Shown: positions 34,060 through 45,262 of the stretch, in pieces
Numbering within the stretch: the stretch's first letter is position 1
Layout of the letters: every line of letters starts with the position of its first letter
DNA from: Cherax quadricarinatus
Taxonomy: Eukaryota; Arthropoda; Malacostraca; Decapoda; Parastacidae
Assembly: GCF_038502225.1 (NCBI RefSeq)
Contig: NC_091312.1
Span: forward strand, 33,779,523 to 33,843,522
Direction: 5' to 3'
Length of the DNA: 64,000 nt
Made by a program: the position numbers and the translations under genes
Notes under the pieces: generated by a model
What the model was told of the DNA's origin: nothing
The model's database searches: none
Seen by the model: only the letters and a program-made list of their open reading frames with translations

Positions 34060-34215
34060 AATATAATTATTCGTCACGGGGAGAGCGCTAAAATCACAGG
34101 AAGATAATACAGCGCCTGGGAAAAAGGGAGGCAATAAGGCTCGATCTCAGGACAGGTCGAATTCCTTTGATCAAAAGCCTCTCCCCGGCATCACCGCACT
34201 TCCCATGATGGGAGA
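34060..34215 (+). mobile_element. Short dispersed repeat (SINE-like), copy 2
   Basis: Blocks GGGGAGAGCGCTAAAAT, ATAATACAGCGCCTGGG, CTCGATCTCAGGACAGG, ATCAAAAGCC and CATCACCGCACTTCCCAT follow the order of copies 1 and 3, with more divergence. Confidence 0.65.
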
Positions 34216-34469
34216 GGAAGATAGAGGAGAAGAGGGAGAATAAGAGGATGGGTAGAGAAGACGACACACTCCCACGATGGGGAGGAGGGGGAGAGGAAGG
34301 TAAGGGGTGTTGGTACTGTTATCAAGGATGACGTAATTAACAACAACATAAGACAGATACAAGTTACTCGCTCAATACAACAAATTATACACAAGAACAA
34401 TATCAAGCAGAGAAATTTCATATATAAAATGTTCATTGAAACAGAACAAATATTGTGAAAACCAACAAG

Positions 34470-34690
34470 TTGAAGAATTGAGACACTTATGCAACATATG
34501 GGAATCTTTCTTGAAGAAACGTTTCGCCACACAGTGGTTTCACCAGTCCTATACAAAGCAGTCTGGAGTCGATGTGTTCAATCCATTACTCTTGTAGAAA
34601 GTACAGCACAGGGCCGTAGACGTGGCTTGTATACTGTAGTCAGGTGAGGCGAAGCAGGAGGAGGCGGGGTCATAGTAGGCTCCTGTGACG
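34470..34690 (-). mobile_element. Penelope-type tail with hammerhead-like motif
   Basis: On the minus strand the sequence runs from CCTACTATGACCCCGCC through TACTTTCTACAAGAG, then the hammerhead-like motif, then AAGAAAGATTCCCATATGTT. It has no coding frame. Its far end abuts a plus-strand family A LINE fragment at 34691. I recognise this as a common decapod repeat type by memory only. Confidence 0.6.
34520..34547 (-). ncRNA. Hammerhead-like motif 2
   Basis: Minus strand: CTGGTGA (one base from CTGATGA), stem II ACCAC and GTGG with a TGT loop, then GAAACG. With the 54186 motif, this is one of the two closest to a hammerhead core here. The downstream cleavage triplet is not clear. Confidence 0.5.
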
Positions 34691-35635
34691 AGCGGGGTTC
34701 CACAGGGGTCAGTCCTAGGACCGGTCCTATTTCTGGTATATGTGAATGACATGACGGAAGGGATAGACTCAGAAGTGTCCTTGTTTGCAGACGATGTGAA
34801 GCTAACGAGGAAAATTCAGTCAGATGAGGACCAGGCTGCAAGCCTGGTCCAGCAACTGGCTCCTAGAGATTAACTCCACCAAGTGCAAAGTCATGAAGAT
34901 CGGGGAAGGGCAAAGAAGACTGCAAACAAAGTACAGGCTATGGGGCCAAAGACTGCAAACCTTACTCAAGGAAAAGGATCTGGGGGTGAGTATAATACCG
35001 AGTACATCTGAAGCGCACATAAACCAAATAACTGCTGCAGCATTCGGGCGATTAGCAAACCTATGAATAGTGTTTCAGCACTTCAGTAAGGAATCATTCA
35101 GGACTCTGTACACAGTGAACGTCAGGCCCATACTTTAGTATGCAGCACCAGTTTGGAAATCACACCCAGTCAAGCACATTCAGAAATTAAAGCGCAAAGG
35201 TTTGCAGCGCGACTGGTCCAGGAGTAAAGGGGTATGTCCTACGAGGAGAAGTTAAGAGAAATCGATCTGACGACACTGGAGGACAGGAGAGAGAGGGGGA
35301 ACATAATAACATATAAAATACTGAGAGGAATTGACAAGGTGAACAGAGACAGAGATAGAACATAGCAAAAAGGGGTTACAATTGGAAGTTGAAGACACAG
35401 ATGAGTCACAGGGTTGTTAGGAAGTATTTCTTCAGTTACAGAGTTGTCAGGAAGTGAAACAGTCTGGAGGTAGGATCCATACATAGTTTTGAGAAGAGGT
35501 ACAACAAAGCTCAGGGAGCAGGGAATAGACCTAGTAGCGACCAGTGAAGAGGCGGGGCCAGGAGCTGCGAATCGACCCCTGAAACCACAATTACTTGAGT
35601 ACAATTAGGCGAGCACACACACAAACACGCACACA
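34691..35635 (+). pseudogene. LINE family A truncated copy 4
   Basis: Starts within the RT at [20 protein letters not shown] and includes [10 protein letters not shown] deletion lies in the following helix. The C-terminus is decayed over several frames (LEFNPAKC-like block, then RKYFFSYRVV). It ends with GGCGGGGCCAGGAGCTG, AATTAGGCGAGCACACAC and a CA tract. 5'-truncated and dead. Confidence 0.88.
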
Positions 35636-36479
35636 CAAAAGATCTCACAACACACAAGCCAAGTGTCTATTGACAATTGCATTTGATAACTGGTAACTAA
35701 CACACACACACAAACGGTATCACCTTTAGCTGGGTCACCGCAACTCACTTAACTGTTTCTCCGTTACTCATAACTTGGCACAAGTCTCCCTCTTCCAGGA
35801 AAAGTGACCGAGATTCACAGAAGCTGAGACCTTACTATTTACACTGGAGACGCGACACCTTGTTATGTCTTGCATGAGAGACCTGAAACACGTCAAAGCC
35901 GAACCTTTTCACACTTACGCTTAATGACCCCATAAGGCCATAAAGGCTTAGCGATTTATATTAACAAATTATTTTTCGGTGGATGGGGGGATGGGGAAAA
36001 CCTGGGAGAAGGAATGAGGGCGGCTTTAATAACCGAAACCCTAAAATTCGGTATAAATTTCTCTTGCTAATCTCTTCTCCAATATAACTAAATCTAATTC
36101 TATATTTCATATGGTGAATTTGAATTTATTCAATGTTACAATATTACTAGATATTTATACAGCAAAAATTCCTGTAAGTATATATATTAACTGACACAAC
36201 GAGACTGCCTGTAGTGCTTGTCGCTGTGTCTGTATAATGTCATGTGAAGTTCACGGCTTGTAAACCTCGTAAGACATCCTCTCTCCTGATTTATTATACC
36301 ACATTGAGACGAACCGTTGCATAACAACCCTGAGATCAGTCCTGGCCTAATACCCCATGAATGAACCCTGGCATAAGTCGTTGATCAATCCTAGCATGAT
36401 AAGACATTCAACAGATTAAACGTGACACTAGGACAGATGAACAATGACTTGTACCTTACTCAGTGAAGAGGTGTCTAGT
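35636..36479. other. Unassigned DNA
   Basis: 35656-35700 repeats the dispersed motif at 15490-15535. Otherwise I see no gene or repeat. The stretch is AT-rich with a possible element 5' UTR at its end, because LINE family C ORF1 starts at about 36504. Confidence 0.5.
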
Positions 36480-36955
36480 GTACTCTCTGTGGACTGAACC
36501 AAGATGCCTTCCATTGAACAGCTTTACCAGCAGATTAAGGAGGAACTAAGGGTGACTAAGATCGAGATAAGGCGATTGATGGAGGAAAACAAGAGGATTT
36601 GTAGTAGTCCTCCTGTTGTGAGTCCTCAGGTCAAGAAAGGAACCTAGGCAGTGGCTGGACAGCATGGAACGAAGTTGAAGATCAAGAGAACGAAAGGAGA
36701 GGTAGAAACAATGAAGAAGCAAGAGACTGCTGTGGAAACTTCGAACCCTCTCTCTGTGCTACCAGACGAATGTGAGTCGAACTACTGAGAATGTCACAAT
36801 GAAGAACAAGGAAGGTAAGAATACTCTGCTTGTTAGGGAAAGTCAGATTAGGTACATGGATAGGGCCTTCTGCTTGAAGGATATGAGTAGGAGACAGAGG
36901 ATGTGCTTTCCTGGGGTTGTAATGGAGGATATTGTTAGCCGGCTTGACATCATGT

Positions 36956-36968
36956 ATTGTAATGGGAT
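36956..36968. repeat. Target duplication, left
   Basis: ATTGTAATGGGAT, repeated at 37163-37175 on the other side of the palindromic insert. Removing the insert and one copy restores continuous ORF1-like sequence. Confidence 0.9.
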
Positions 36969-37162
36969 GGTTTAGAAAGACACGTAAGCAAACACTATAA
37001 CATATTTATTAGAAAACGTTTCGGTCCTGGGACCTTGATCACTTCTAAGTTAGAAGTGATCAAGGTCCCAGGACCGAAACGCTTTCTAATAAATATGTTA
37101 TAGTGTTTGCTTACGTGTATTTCTAAACCAACTTGTCGGTATTTATTACCAAGGTTTATACC
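36969..37162. mobile_element. 194-bp palindromic insert with two hammerhead-like motifs
   Basis: Arms 36969-37048 and 37050-37129 are 80-base inverted repeats around a single base at 37049, with about two mismatches. Each arm carries TGATCAAGGTCC and GGACCGAAACG (motif on the minus strand at 37015-37042, plus strand at 37056-37083) followed by AATAAATATGTTATAGTG. The right side extends 33 bases further (AACTTGTCGGTATTTATTAC). A 13-bp target duplication flanks it. This looks like two 3' ends of a Penelope-type element inserted head to head. Confidence 0.85.
37056..37083 (+). ncRNA. Hammerhead-like motif 3 (and mirror copy)
   Basis: GTGATCA, stem II GGTCC and GGACC, then GAAACG. The mirror-image copy lies at 37015-37042 on the minus strand. 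The first core box departs from CUGANGA at two positions. Confidence 0.45.
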
Positions 37163-37689
37163 ATTGTAATGGGATCAATCTTATTATCTGCCTCAGTGCT
37201 GGAGGCAATGATGTAGGCAAGTGTAGAAGTGAGGTTTAGTTATTAGGTATAGGGCAGCAACAGACAAATTTCAGGAAGGGAGGGAGCCCTGTTATATGGA
37301 GCATTTTGCCAAGAAGGGGTGTTGGAAATGAATGGCTGTGCAGAGCGATTGGTATAAACTGCTGGCTGGACAAACATTGTAAGGATAATACAGTACCATT
37401 CATTGACAACTGGGACCACTTCTATAGTAGTAATGACATGCATGCCAGGGAGGGGGTTCACTTATTCAGGGCAGGTGTGGGTTTTCTCGCTAGCTCAGTT
37501 GAGGATGTTGTTAGGGCTTTAAACTAGGATTAGAGGTATGGGTTTAGGAATGAAAAATAATGAGTGTCGAAATATTGATTTAGGGTGTGATACCATAAAT
37601 ATTAACAATAACAGTCATTGAATAACACAGGGTAATGATAATTACAGAAATTGTGTAAAAGAAAAGCTTAATAGGAAAAAGGTTCACAA

Positions 37690-38545
37690 GAAAAAACATT
37701 AATGTATTTTATACTAAATGTCGAAGCACCAGAAATAAAATTAACGAATTACGTTTGGTAGCATGTGCTGGGAACTTTGATGGCAGTGCAATAACTGAAA
37801 CCTGGTATAATTTAAAGAGTCGGGATATAAGAACATAAGAACATAAGAAAGAAGGAACACTGCAGCAGGCCTACTGGCCCACGTGAGGCAGGTCCAAGTC
37901 TCCTACCGGCTTAAGCCAATGCCCAAACCTAGTCAGTCAAGTCACATTCACTTAAGGAAGGAACACGGCAACTGACCTAGATGATTGCTGATTGTCATAT
38001 TCAAGGGTTTAAGTTGTTCTATGTGCATAGATGTAACAGGAAAGGGGGTGGAGTTGCATTATATGTGCAAGAAAATATAAGTAGATGGATATAAAAATAG
38101 ATGGCATAAAAAGAGATGGATCAGTAACAGAATCCTTTTGGGTAGAGTTTGTAGGTCAAGAGCGAGACTTCTTTAACCGGTAATCTGGAGTCCAGTGACT
38201 TTATAGAAGTAGCTCAGGACCGTTTTCTGAAACAGTGTGTAACAGAGCCTACCAGAGGTAATAATTTGCTCGACCTAGTCTTGTCAAATAAAGAAACCGT
38301 TGTACATAATCTGGAGATCACTGAAGAGCTTGGCGCAAATGATCACAAATCCATTACTTTTAAAATTACCTGTGAGTACGAGAATAAGGATAATACAGTA
38401 AAAGTCTCCGATTTTCGTTCTGCCGATTATACTGGACTTAAGGAACACCTGTCTAATCTCGATTGGGGTAATCTAGCTAATGATTTTATTGACGAGGATC
38501 ATACTTACGATTACGAAGGGATCTGCGTTTATAATTTTTTTTCTT
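37690..38545 (+). pseudogene. LINE family C endonuclease (broken)
   Basis: Recognisable blocks: FYTKCRSTRNKINELR near 37715, ITETWYN near 37795 (catalytic Glu), RKGGGVALYVQENIS near 38040, LLDLVLSN near 38268, and GANDHKSITFKI near 38335 (catalytic His). The 37832-37995 insertion and an apparent deletion near 38165, which removes the GDFN block, break it. The frame from 38266 to 38547 is the only long intact part. Confidence 0.75.
37832..37995 (-). mobile_element. CR1-like LINE 3' end, minus strand
   Basis: The plus strand begins with ATAAGAACATAAGAACATAA, an 8-bp repeat. Then come GCAGCAGGCCTACTGGCCC and CAGGTCCAAGTCTCCTACC. Read in reverse it ends TTCTTATG repeats, the kind of 8-bp tail typical of CR1 elements. 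The end of family C at 40520-40570 (GGCCTTCTGCAGTGTTCTTC) is similar in reverse. It interrupts the endonuclease of the plus-strand family C element. Confidence 0.75.
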
Positions 38546-38549
38546 AATA

Positions 38550-40463
38550 ATGTACAACGTGCTCAGAGTATATATATTAACCAGAGAGAAATTAGGTCAA
38601 ATAATAACGATCCCTAATGGGTTAACAGGAGGCTAAAGCATCTATCAGGAGAGAAAAGAAGAATTTATAGGCGCATCAAAAGAGGAGAGGTTAACCTTAT
38701 TGGCCAATATGCTCAGTTTAAAAGAGAAGTAAAAAAGGAGATTAGAAAAGCTAAACGTGACTATGAAATTAGAGTTGCTAATGAATCAAAGACTAATCCA
38801 AAAGGGTTCTTTCAAGTGTATAGGACGAAGGGGAAGAAAAAAGTAGAAACTCTGAAAAGTGGGAATGGACAGCTGACGGATAACGAACTGGAAATGTGTT
38901 CTCTATTTAATGATTATTTTTTGTCAGTCTTTACACAGGAAGACATAAATGAGATTCCAGAAATTAACAATTATTCAGTTCCTGAAGAATTCAAATTAAC
39001 TAATATTACTGTCACGAGGGACATGGTTATCAAACGGATAGACAAACAAACAAAATAAGTCCCCAGGACCCGACAAGTTGTTTTCCAGGGTATTTAAAGA
39101 ATGCAAGCTGGAACTTAGTCAGCCATTAACAAGTGTGTTTAATGCATCCATCCTAACTGGTGTTGTGCCAGAGATGTGGAAGATAGCTAATGTAGTTCCT
39201 ACATTCAAATCAGGAGATAAGTCCATTCCATCAAATTACCGTCCAATCAGCCTGACGTCTATAGTAGGCAAATTAGAATCAATTATAGATATTATTAGAA
39301 GTCACCTTGAAGAGCATAATTTGATTAAAGAATCTCAGCATGGGTTCACGAGAGGTCGTTCCTGCCTGACAAATTTACTGACGTTCTTCAGGAAAATATG
39401 TGAGGCAGCAGACAGTGATAAAGAATATGATACTGTTTATTTGGATTTCAGTAAATCCTTCGATAGAGTACCTCACAAAAAACTCCTAAGAAAAATGGCA
39501 GCTCAGGGTAGAGGAAGTAAAGTTCTAGCATGGATAGAGGCATGCCTTACCAATAGTAAACAGAGTTTCCATTAATGGGATCAAATCTGAATGGGGATTA
39601 GTCACTAGCTGCGTTCCACAAGGATCAGTTTTAGGCCCACTGTTGTTCATAATTTACATTAATGATCTTGATGAAGGAATTACAAGTGACATGAGTAAAT
39701 TTGCCGATGATACAAAAATAGGCCGTATGATTCATTCTGAGGAGGATACCAATGAACTCCAGGAGGATTTGGACAAATTAATGTCTTGGTCTGAAAAATG
39801 GCAGATGAAGTTCAATGTGGATAAGTGTAAGGTACTGGTCCTTGGTAATGAAAATAACCCTCGAAGTTATAAACTAGGTGAAGTACAGCTTGAACATACA
39901 GAATGTGAAAAAGACTTGGGAGTCATGGTAAGCAGAAATCTAAAGCCAAGACAACAGTGCCTAAGTGTGCGCAGTAAGGCTAACAGATTACTAGGATTTA
40001 TTTCAAGAAGTATAAATAACAGAAGTCCAAAAATTATTTTGCAGCTCTATACATCACTAGTGAGGCCTCATTTGGATTATGCTGCCTAGTTTTGGTCTCC
40101 TTATTACAGGATGGATATAGATTCATTGGAGAATATACAGAGAAGAATGACTAAAATGATTCAGCCTTTAAGGAATCTCCGGTATGAAGATAGACTTAAG
40201 AGCCTTGACTCTTCAGTCTCTGGAGAGACGTAGAATGAGGGGAGATATCATCGAGGTGTATAAGTGGATGATGGGTATAAAAAAGGTGATATTAATAAAG
40301 TACTGAAGGTGTCCAACCAGGTAAGAACCAGAAATAACGGATTTAAGTTGGATAAATTTAGATTTAGAAAGGACATAAGCAAGTACTGGTTTTCGAACAG
40401 AGTTGTGGATGCGTGGAACAATCTTCCGAGTACGGTGATAGAGGGTAGGGCAAATATATGAGT
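38550..40463 (+). pseudogene. LINE family C reverse transcriptase (broken)
   Basis: Linker (VKKEIRKAKRDYEIRVA, frame from 38816) and RT blocks: SPGPDKLFSRV at 39060, WKIANVVPTFKSGDKS, NYRPISLTSIVGK, SQHGFTRGRSCLTNLL and VYLDFSKSFDRVPHKKLL (catalytic Asp) to 39575. After a frameshift come [20 protein letters not shown] and KFADDTKIG (catalytic FADD) at 39600-39730, then KDLGVMVS and LVRPHLDYAA up to a stop at 40087. The C-terminus ([20 protein letters not shown]) is at 40264-40461 after more lesions. Catalytic residues survive, but at least three stops or shifts kill it. Confidence 0.88.
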
Positions 40464-40575
40464 AGGAAGGGCTAGGTTTGATTGGTGTCGTGGGTACGGG
40501 AGTAAATTCTTGGGTAGTTTTGTATGGGCCAGTTGGCCTTCTGCAGTGTTCTTCTATTTTTATGTTCTTAATAAC

Positions 40576-40894
40576 TTACATGAACCATGAAATAATAACC
40601 CTAGAATAGACGAACTGTGGCATAATATGCCGGGAACAAATGCACCGTTGCATAATAACTATGATATGAACAAACCGCCATCCAAGATGTAGTCAGATAT
40701 TATTACTGAGACGTGTAACTTACTTTCAGTCTTGGTAGTACATGCAGTATTAATATACAAGTACATAGAGCATGCATGTACAAATACAAGTATATACAAT
40801 ATGCATTTACTTCCAAACCTAAGCAACTTGTGAATCAAATTAAGTTGACTTGGTCAAGATAGTCAGTGTCGTAGCTCAGGAATATACCAGATTG
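40576..40894. other. Unassigned DNA
   Basis: AT-rich, with short CATG/TACA-rich steps at 40730-40800. No gene. Confidence 0.5.
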
Positions 40895-41092
40895 CTCTCC
40901 TCCTCCCCACCCTGTGAATCCTGACAACCTCCTCCCCACCTAGTGAATCCTGACCTCCTCCTCCCCACCCTGTGAATCCTGACAACCTCCTCCCCACCTA
41001 GTGAATTTTAACCTCTTCCCCACCCTGTGAATCTTAACCTCCTACCCTTCCCGTGAGTCTTGACAACCTCCTGCTCACTCTGTGAGTCTTTG
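40895..41092. repeat. C-rich minisatellite, about 30 bp
   Basis: Six to seven diverged units of CCTCCTCCCCACC then TGTGAATCCTGACAA, length 26-30 bp. Confidence 0.85.
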
Positions 41093-41129
41093 GAATAAAG
41101 TACCTAATTGTTGCAGATGTTTCTTACTT

Positions 41130-42030
41130 AATAATCAACGCCATCTAGGCACCAGTAAAAGCACCAACACCATCTAGGCACCAACAACAACGTCATCTAG
41201 GCACCAACAACAACGTCATCTAGGCACCAACAACAACACCATCTAGGCACCAACAACAACAACAACGCCATCTAGGCACCAACAACAACAACAACGCCAT
41301 ATAGGCGCCAACAACAACGTCATCTAGGCACCAACAACAACGCCATCTCAGCAACAACAACAACGTCATCTAGACAACAACAACACCATCTATGCACCAA
41401 CAACAACAACAACAGCGCCATCTAGGCACCAACAATAACAACGTTATCTAAGTACCAACAACAACAACAAATCTAGGCACCAACAACAACGTCATTTAAA
41501 CACCAACAACAACGTCATTTAGACACCAACAACAACACCGTCATCAAGGCAACAACAATGCCATCTAGGCACCGACAACAACAACAACACCATCTAGGCA
41601 CCGACAACAACGCCATCTCAGCAACAACAACAAAAACGTCATCTAGACACCAACAACGTCATCTAGGCACCAACAACATCAACGTCATCTAGACACCAAC
41701 AACAACAACGTCATCTAGGCACCAACAACAACATCATCTAGGCACCAACAACAACAACGTCATCTAGGCACCACCAACAACAACATCATCTAGGCACCAA
41801 CAACAACAACGTCATCTAGGCACCACCAACAACAACGTCATCTAGGCACCAACAACAACAACGTCATCTAGGCACCAACAACATCATCATCATCTAGGCA
41901 CCAACAACAACAACGTCATCTAGGCACCAACAACAAGAACGTCATCTAGGCACCATCAGCAATAACGTCATCTAGGCACCAACAACTATATCATCATCTA
42001 GGCACCAACAACAACAACGCCATCTCGGCA
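41130..42030. repeat. CAA-rich minisatellite, part 1
   Basis: Units ACGCCATCTAGGCACC plus (AAC)n. Unit length varies from about 22 to 32 bp because the AAC run varies. GTCATC and GCCATC variants are interspersed. The array continues at 44263-44834 and 45263-46030 beyond two insertions. Confidence 0.95.
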
Positions 42031-42031
42031 C

Positions 42032-44262
42032 CACCTGGAGTCTACCTGGAGGGTATTCCGGGGATCAACGCCCCCGTGGCCCGGTCCATGACCAGGCCTC
42101 CCGGTGGATCAGGGCCTGATCAACCAGGCTGTAAGCTGGCCGCACGTAGTCCAACGTACGAGCCACAGCCCGGCTGATCCGGCACTGACTTTAGCTATCT
42201 GTCCAGCTCCCTCTTGAAGGCAGCCAGGGGCCTATTGGTAATTTCCCTTCTGCATGGTGGGAGGCTGTTGAACAGTCTTGGACCCCGGACACTTATGTTT
42301 TCTTTTAGTGTACCAATGGTGACCCTACTTTTCATTGGGGGTATTTTGCACCGCCTGCCCAGTCTTTTACTTTCGTAAGTGATTTCTGTGTGCAGATTTG
42401 GGATCATTCCTTCTTAGATTTTCCCAGTGTAGATTATGATACATCTCTCTCGTCTGCGTTCCAACGAGTACAAGCCAAGTGCTTCCAAGCGTTCCCAGTA
42501 GTTAAGGTGTTTGACGAAACTTATATGTGCAGTAAAGGTTCTCTGTACTCTCTTTACAGCTGCGATTTCACCTGCTTTGAACGGAGATGTTAATGTACCG
42601 CAGTATTCCCACCTAGAGAGAACAAGTGATTTAAAAAAAAATCATCACTGGCTTGGAATCTCTTGTTATGAACGTTCTCATTATCCATCCTATCATTTTC
42701 TTTGAAGCTGTGATCGTGGCACTGTTGTGATCCTTGAAAGTGAGATCCTCAGACAATACCACTCCCAGGTCCCTCATTATTTTTCCGCTCGATTGTATGA
42801 TCAGAGTTTGTAGTATACTCAGTTCTAGTTATTATCTCCTCCAGTTTTCCATAACGGAGCAGCTGGAATTTGTCTTCATTGAGCATCATATTGTTTTCTG
42901 TTACCCATTGGAAAACTTGGTTTATATCTTCCTGGAGGTTAACCTCAATAGATGACAGTCTCATGGAGATCCTAGTATCGTCTGCACAGGATGACACGGT
43001 GCTGTGGATTACATCTCTGTCTATGTCTGATATGAGGATGAGTAACAGAATGGGGGCAAGTACTGTGCCTTGTGGAACAGAGATTTTCACTATTGCAGTT
43101 TCCGATTTATCTCTGTTGACCACTACTCTTTGTGTTCGATTGGTTAGAAAGTTAAAGATCCATCTCCCCACTTTGCCAGTTATTCCTTTAGCACGTATTT
43201 TGTGCGCTATTGCGCCATGATCACACTTGTCAAAGGCTTCTGCAAAGTCTGTGTATATTACATCTGCATTCTGTTTTTCTTCCAGTGCATCCAAGACCTT
43301 ATAATAGTGATCCGGTAGTTGTGAGGGGCACGAGAGACCTGCTCTAAACCCATGTTGCCCTGGATTCTACAGTTTTTGGGAATCCAAGTGGTTTGCAAGT
43401 GCGCCTCTTAGCACTCTTTCAAATATTTTTATGATGTGGGATGTTAGAGTTATTGGTCTATAGTTCTTAGCTAATGCTTTGCTGCCATCTTTATGGAGTG
43501 GGGCTATATCTGTTGTCTTTAGCGACTGTGGAATTTCACCCGTCTAAGCTCCTTCTCCATAGTATACTCAGGGCATGGAAAAGGAGTTTCTTGCTGTTCT
43601 TAATGAACACAGAGTTCCAGGAGTCTGGACCTGGGGCTGAGTGCATGGGCATGTTGTCAATGGCTTTCTCAAAGTCTATCGGAGTTAGGGTAATGTCGGA
43701 AATATGGCAAACATTGATGGAGTTTTGAGGCTCATTCACGAAAAAATCATTTGGATTGTCGATCTTGAGACTGATTAGTAGCTCACTAAACACAGAGTTA
43801 TATTGGGATTTCAGCATCTCACTCATTTCCTTGTTGTGTTCTGTGTAATCCCATCTTTTCCGAGCAAGGGCCCGATACTAGATGTGGTATCTGCCTTGTT
43901 TTTGGCACGTGAAGAGAAATATTTCGAATTTCTTTCAATTTCACTAATCGCTTTTAGCTCCTCCTGTGTCTCCTGGGTCCTGTAAGAGTCCTCTCTACTT
44001 CCCTGGTCAGCGCTTCCTTCCGTATATCAGATAGTCTAGCGTTCTTGAGGAGCTCAGTGATTCTTTGTCGTCTTCTGTAGAGGGAGCGTCTTTCTCCAGT
44101 TTTCTTCTCTTCTTCTTTCTTAGGGGAATATTCCTTGAACATACTTCAGCTGCCAGGAAGTTGATCCTTTCAAGGCACTAGTTTGAATCCACATTATTTA
44201 CGATATCTACCCAATATGTTTCATTTAAGACATGGTTCACCTGATCCCAGTTGATATTCTAA
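42032..44262 (-). mobile_element. LINE family B copy 1, minus strand, in CAA array
   Basis: A 5'-truncated non-LTR element read on the minus strand. The linker/RT begins near 44150, the RT core is at 43826-42749, the C-terminal domain at 42407-42195, and the 3' end GGTAGACTCCAGG is at about 42032-42044. Array sequence lies on both sides, so the element inserted into the array. The 5' end falls within the endonuclease-RT linker. Confidence 0.88.
42195..43826 (-). pseudogene. LINE family B copy 1 reverse transcriptase (broken)
   Basis: Minus-strand blocks: NMPMHSAPGPDSWNSVF (43536-43826 frame), ADVIYTDFAEAFDKCDHG (catalytic Asp), ISVPQGTVLAPILLL and SSCADDTRIS (42749-43294 frame). The usual FADD is CADD here, the two Asp being kept. 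After a break comes SKRLGRRCKIPP and RGPRLFNSLPPC (42195-42407). Frame changes near 42720 and 43330-43540 and stops make it inactive. Confidence 0.87.
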
Positions 44263-44834
44263 CAACGCCATCTCAGCACGACCACCAACAACAACGCCAT
44301 CCAGGCACCAACAACAACGCCATCTAGGCAACAACAACAACGCCATCGAGGCAACAACAACAATGCCATCTAACCAACAACAACAACGCCATCTAGGCAC
44401 CAACAACAATGCCATCCATTCACCAACAACAACGCCATCTATTCACAAACAACAACAACGCCATCTAGGCACCAACAACAAGACCATCTAGGCACCAACA
44501 TTAACACCATCTAGGCACCAACAACAACGTCAACACCATCTAGGCACCAACAACGCCATTTAGGCACCAACAACGCCATCTAAGCACCAACAACAACGCC
44601 ATCTAGGCAACAACAACAACAATGCCATCTAGGCACCAACAACATGAACATCATCTAGGCATCAACAACAACGCCATTTAGGCACCAACAACGCCATCTA
44701 AGCACCAACAACAATGCCATCTAGGCACCAACAACATGAACATCATCTAGGCATCAACAACAACGCCATCTAGGCACCAACAACAACAACACGCCGTCTA
44801 GGCACCAACAACAACAACAACGCCATCTATGCAC
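44263..44834. repeat. CAA-rich minisatellite, part 2
   Basis: The same unit family as part 1, here mostly GCCATCTAGGCACCAACAAC with CAACATGAACATCATC variants that repeat at about 44640 and 44730. Confidence 0.94.
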
Positions 44835-44839
44835 TATTA

Positions 44840-45262
44840 CAACCCAGGAGTCCAAATGGCCTGTTATCCTGGGTGTAAAGGGAGCAAAATAAACACAGCA
44901 GAAAACCTTTTGACTTATATTATCCTTCACGAATTAAAACAGATGTACACTATATACACAATGTACAGCGATAGGTATTAGTGCACTCCACGGTAAGCAA
45001 GGCAGAATAGAAGCCACTAGAGAGCAGACCGTGTTTCAAGCAGCTCAAGAATGGGAATGACAAGGGCAGACAGGAGAGTGGTACCCACATAACCTCTGCA
45101 ATTGCTAAAACCATCTTCTTATTGGCTGGAACCTGGGTACTGGTTGAACGACGGGGCCCCATCGTCAACCCTCAGTCCCCTGGTTCGCTGGTTGCGGGAG
45201 ATAGCCTGTAAATGAGGGTGTGTATATGCGCCGAATAAAGGATACGTACTCTTTGCATGCCA
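44840..45262. mobile_element. Unclassified insert in CAA array (LTR-like)
   Basis: About 420 bp of non-repeat sequence between array segments. Its right end (GGTTCGCTGGTTGCG, TGCGCCGAATAAA, CTCTTTGCATGC) resembles 30570-30722. AATAAA near the right end and the lack of coding suggest an LTR or other retroelement end in plus orientation. TG...CA ends and a target duplication could not be fixed. Confidence 0.55.

Larger units (their letters stand above)
36504..37527 (+). pseudogene. LINE family C ORF1 with SGNH-esterase-like region (broken)
   Basis: Begins MPSIEQLYQQIKEELRVTK with coiled-coil-like heptads, then degenerates with stops. After the 194-bp insert the frame reads INLIICLSAGGNDVG, later ILPRRGVGNEWLCRAIG, then FIDNWDHFY and REGVHLFRAGV. 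The GGND block and the Asp/Gly-Val-His-Leu block are the pattern of SGNH (GDSL) esterases, a domain known in many CR1-clade ORF1 proteins. In the usual motif the last block is DGVHL; here it is EGVHL. Multiple stops mean no functional product. Confidence 0.7.
36480..40575 (+). mobile_element. LINE family C (CR1-like), interrupted
   Basis: Non-LTR element with ORF1 remnant (36504-37527), an APE endonuclease remnant (about 37690-38400), a linker and an RT (about 38500-40460). The 3' UTR ends with CAGTTGGCCTTCTGCAGTG and TTTTATGTTCTTA. Two foreign insertions break it: a palindromic insert at 36969-37162 and a minus-strand LINE 3' end at about 37832-37995. A deletion in the endonuclease near 38165 and several stops make it inactive. 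Its RT is clearly different from families A and B. Confidence 0.85.

Noticed and set aside
33045..34134. Pro/Ser/Leu-rich minus-strand and Gly/Glu-rich plus-strand proteins
   Set aside because: Purine-rich low-complexity tract read in several frames; no domain.
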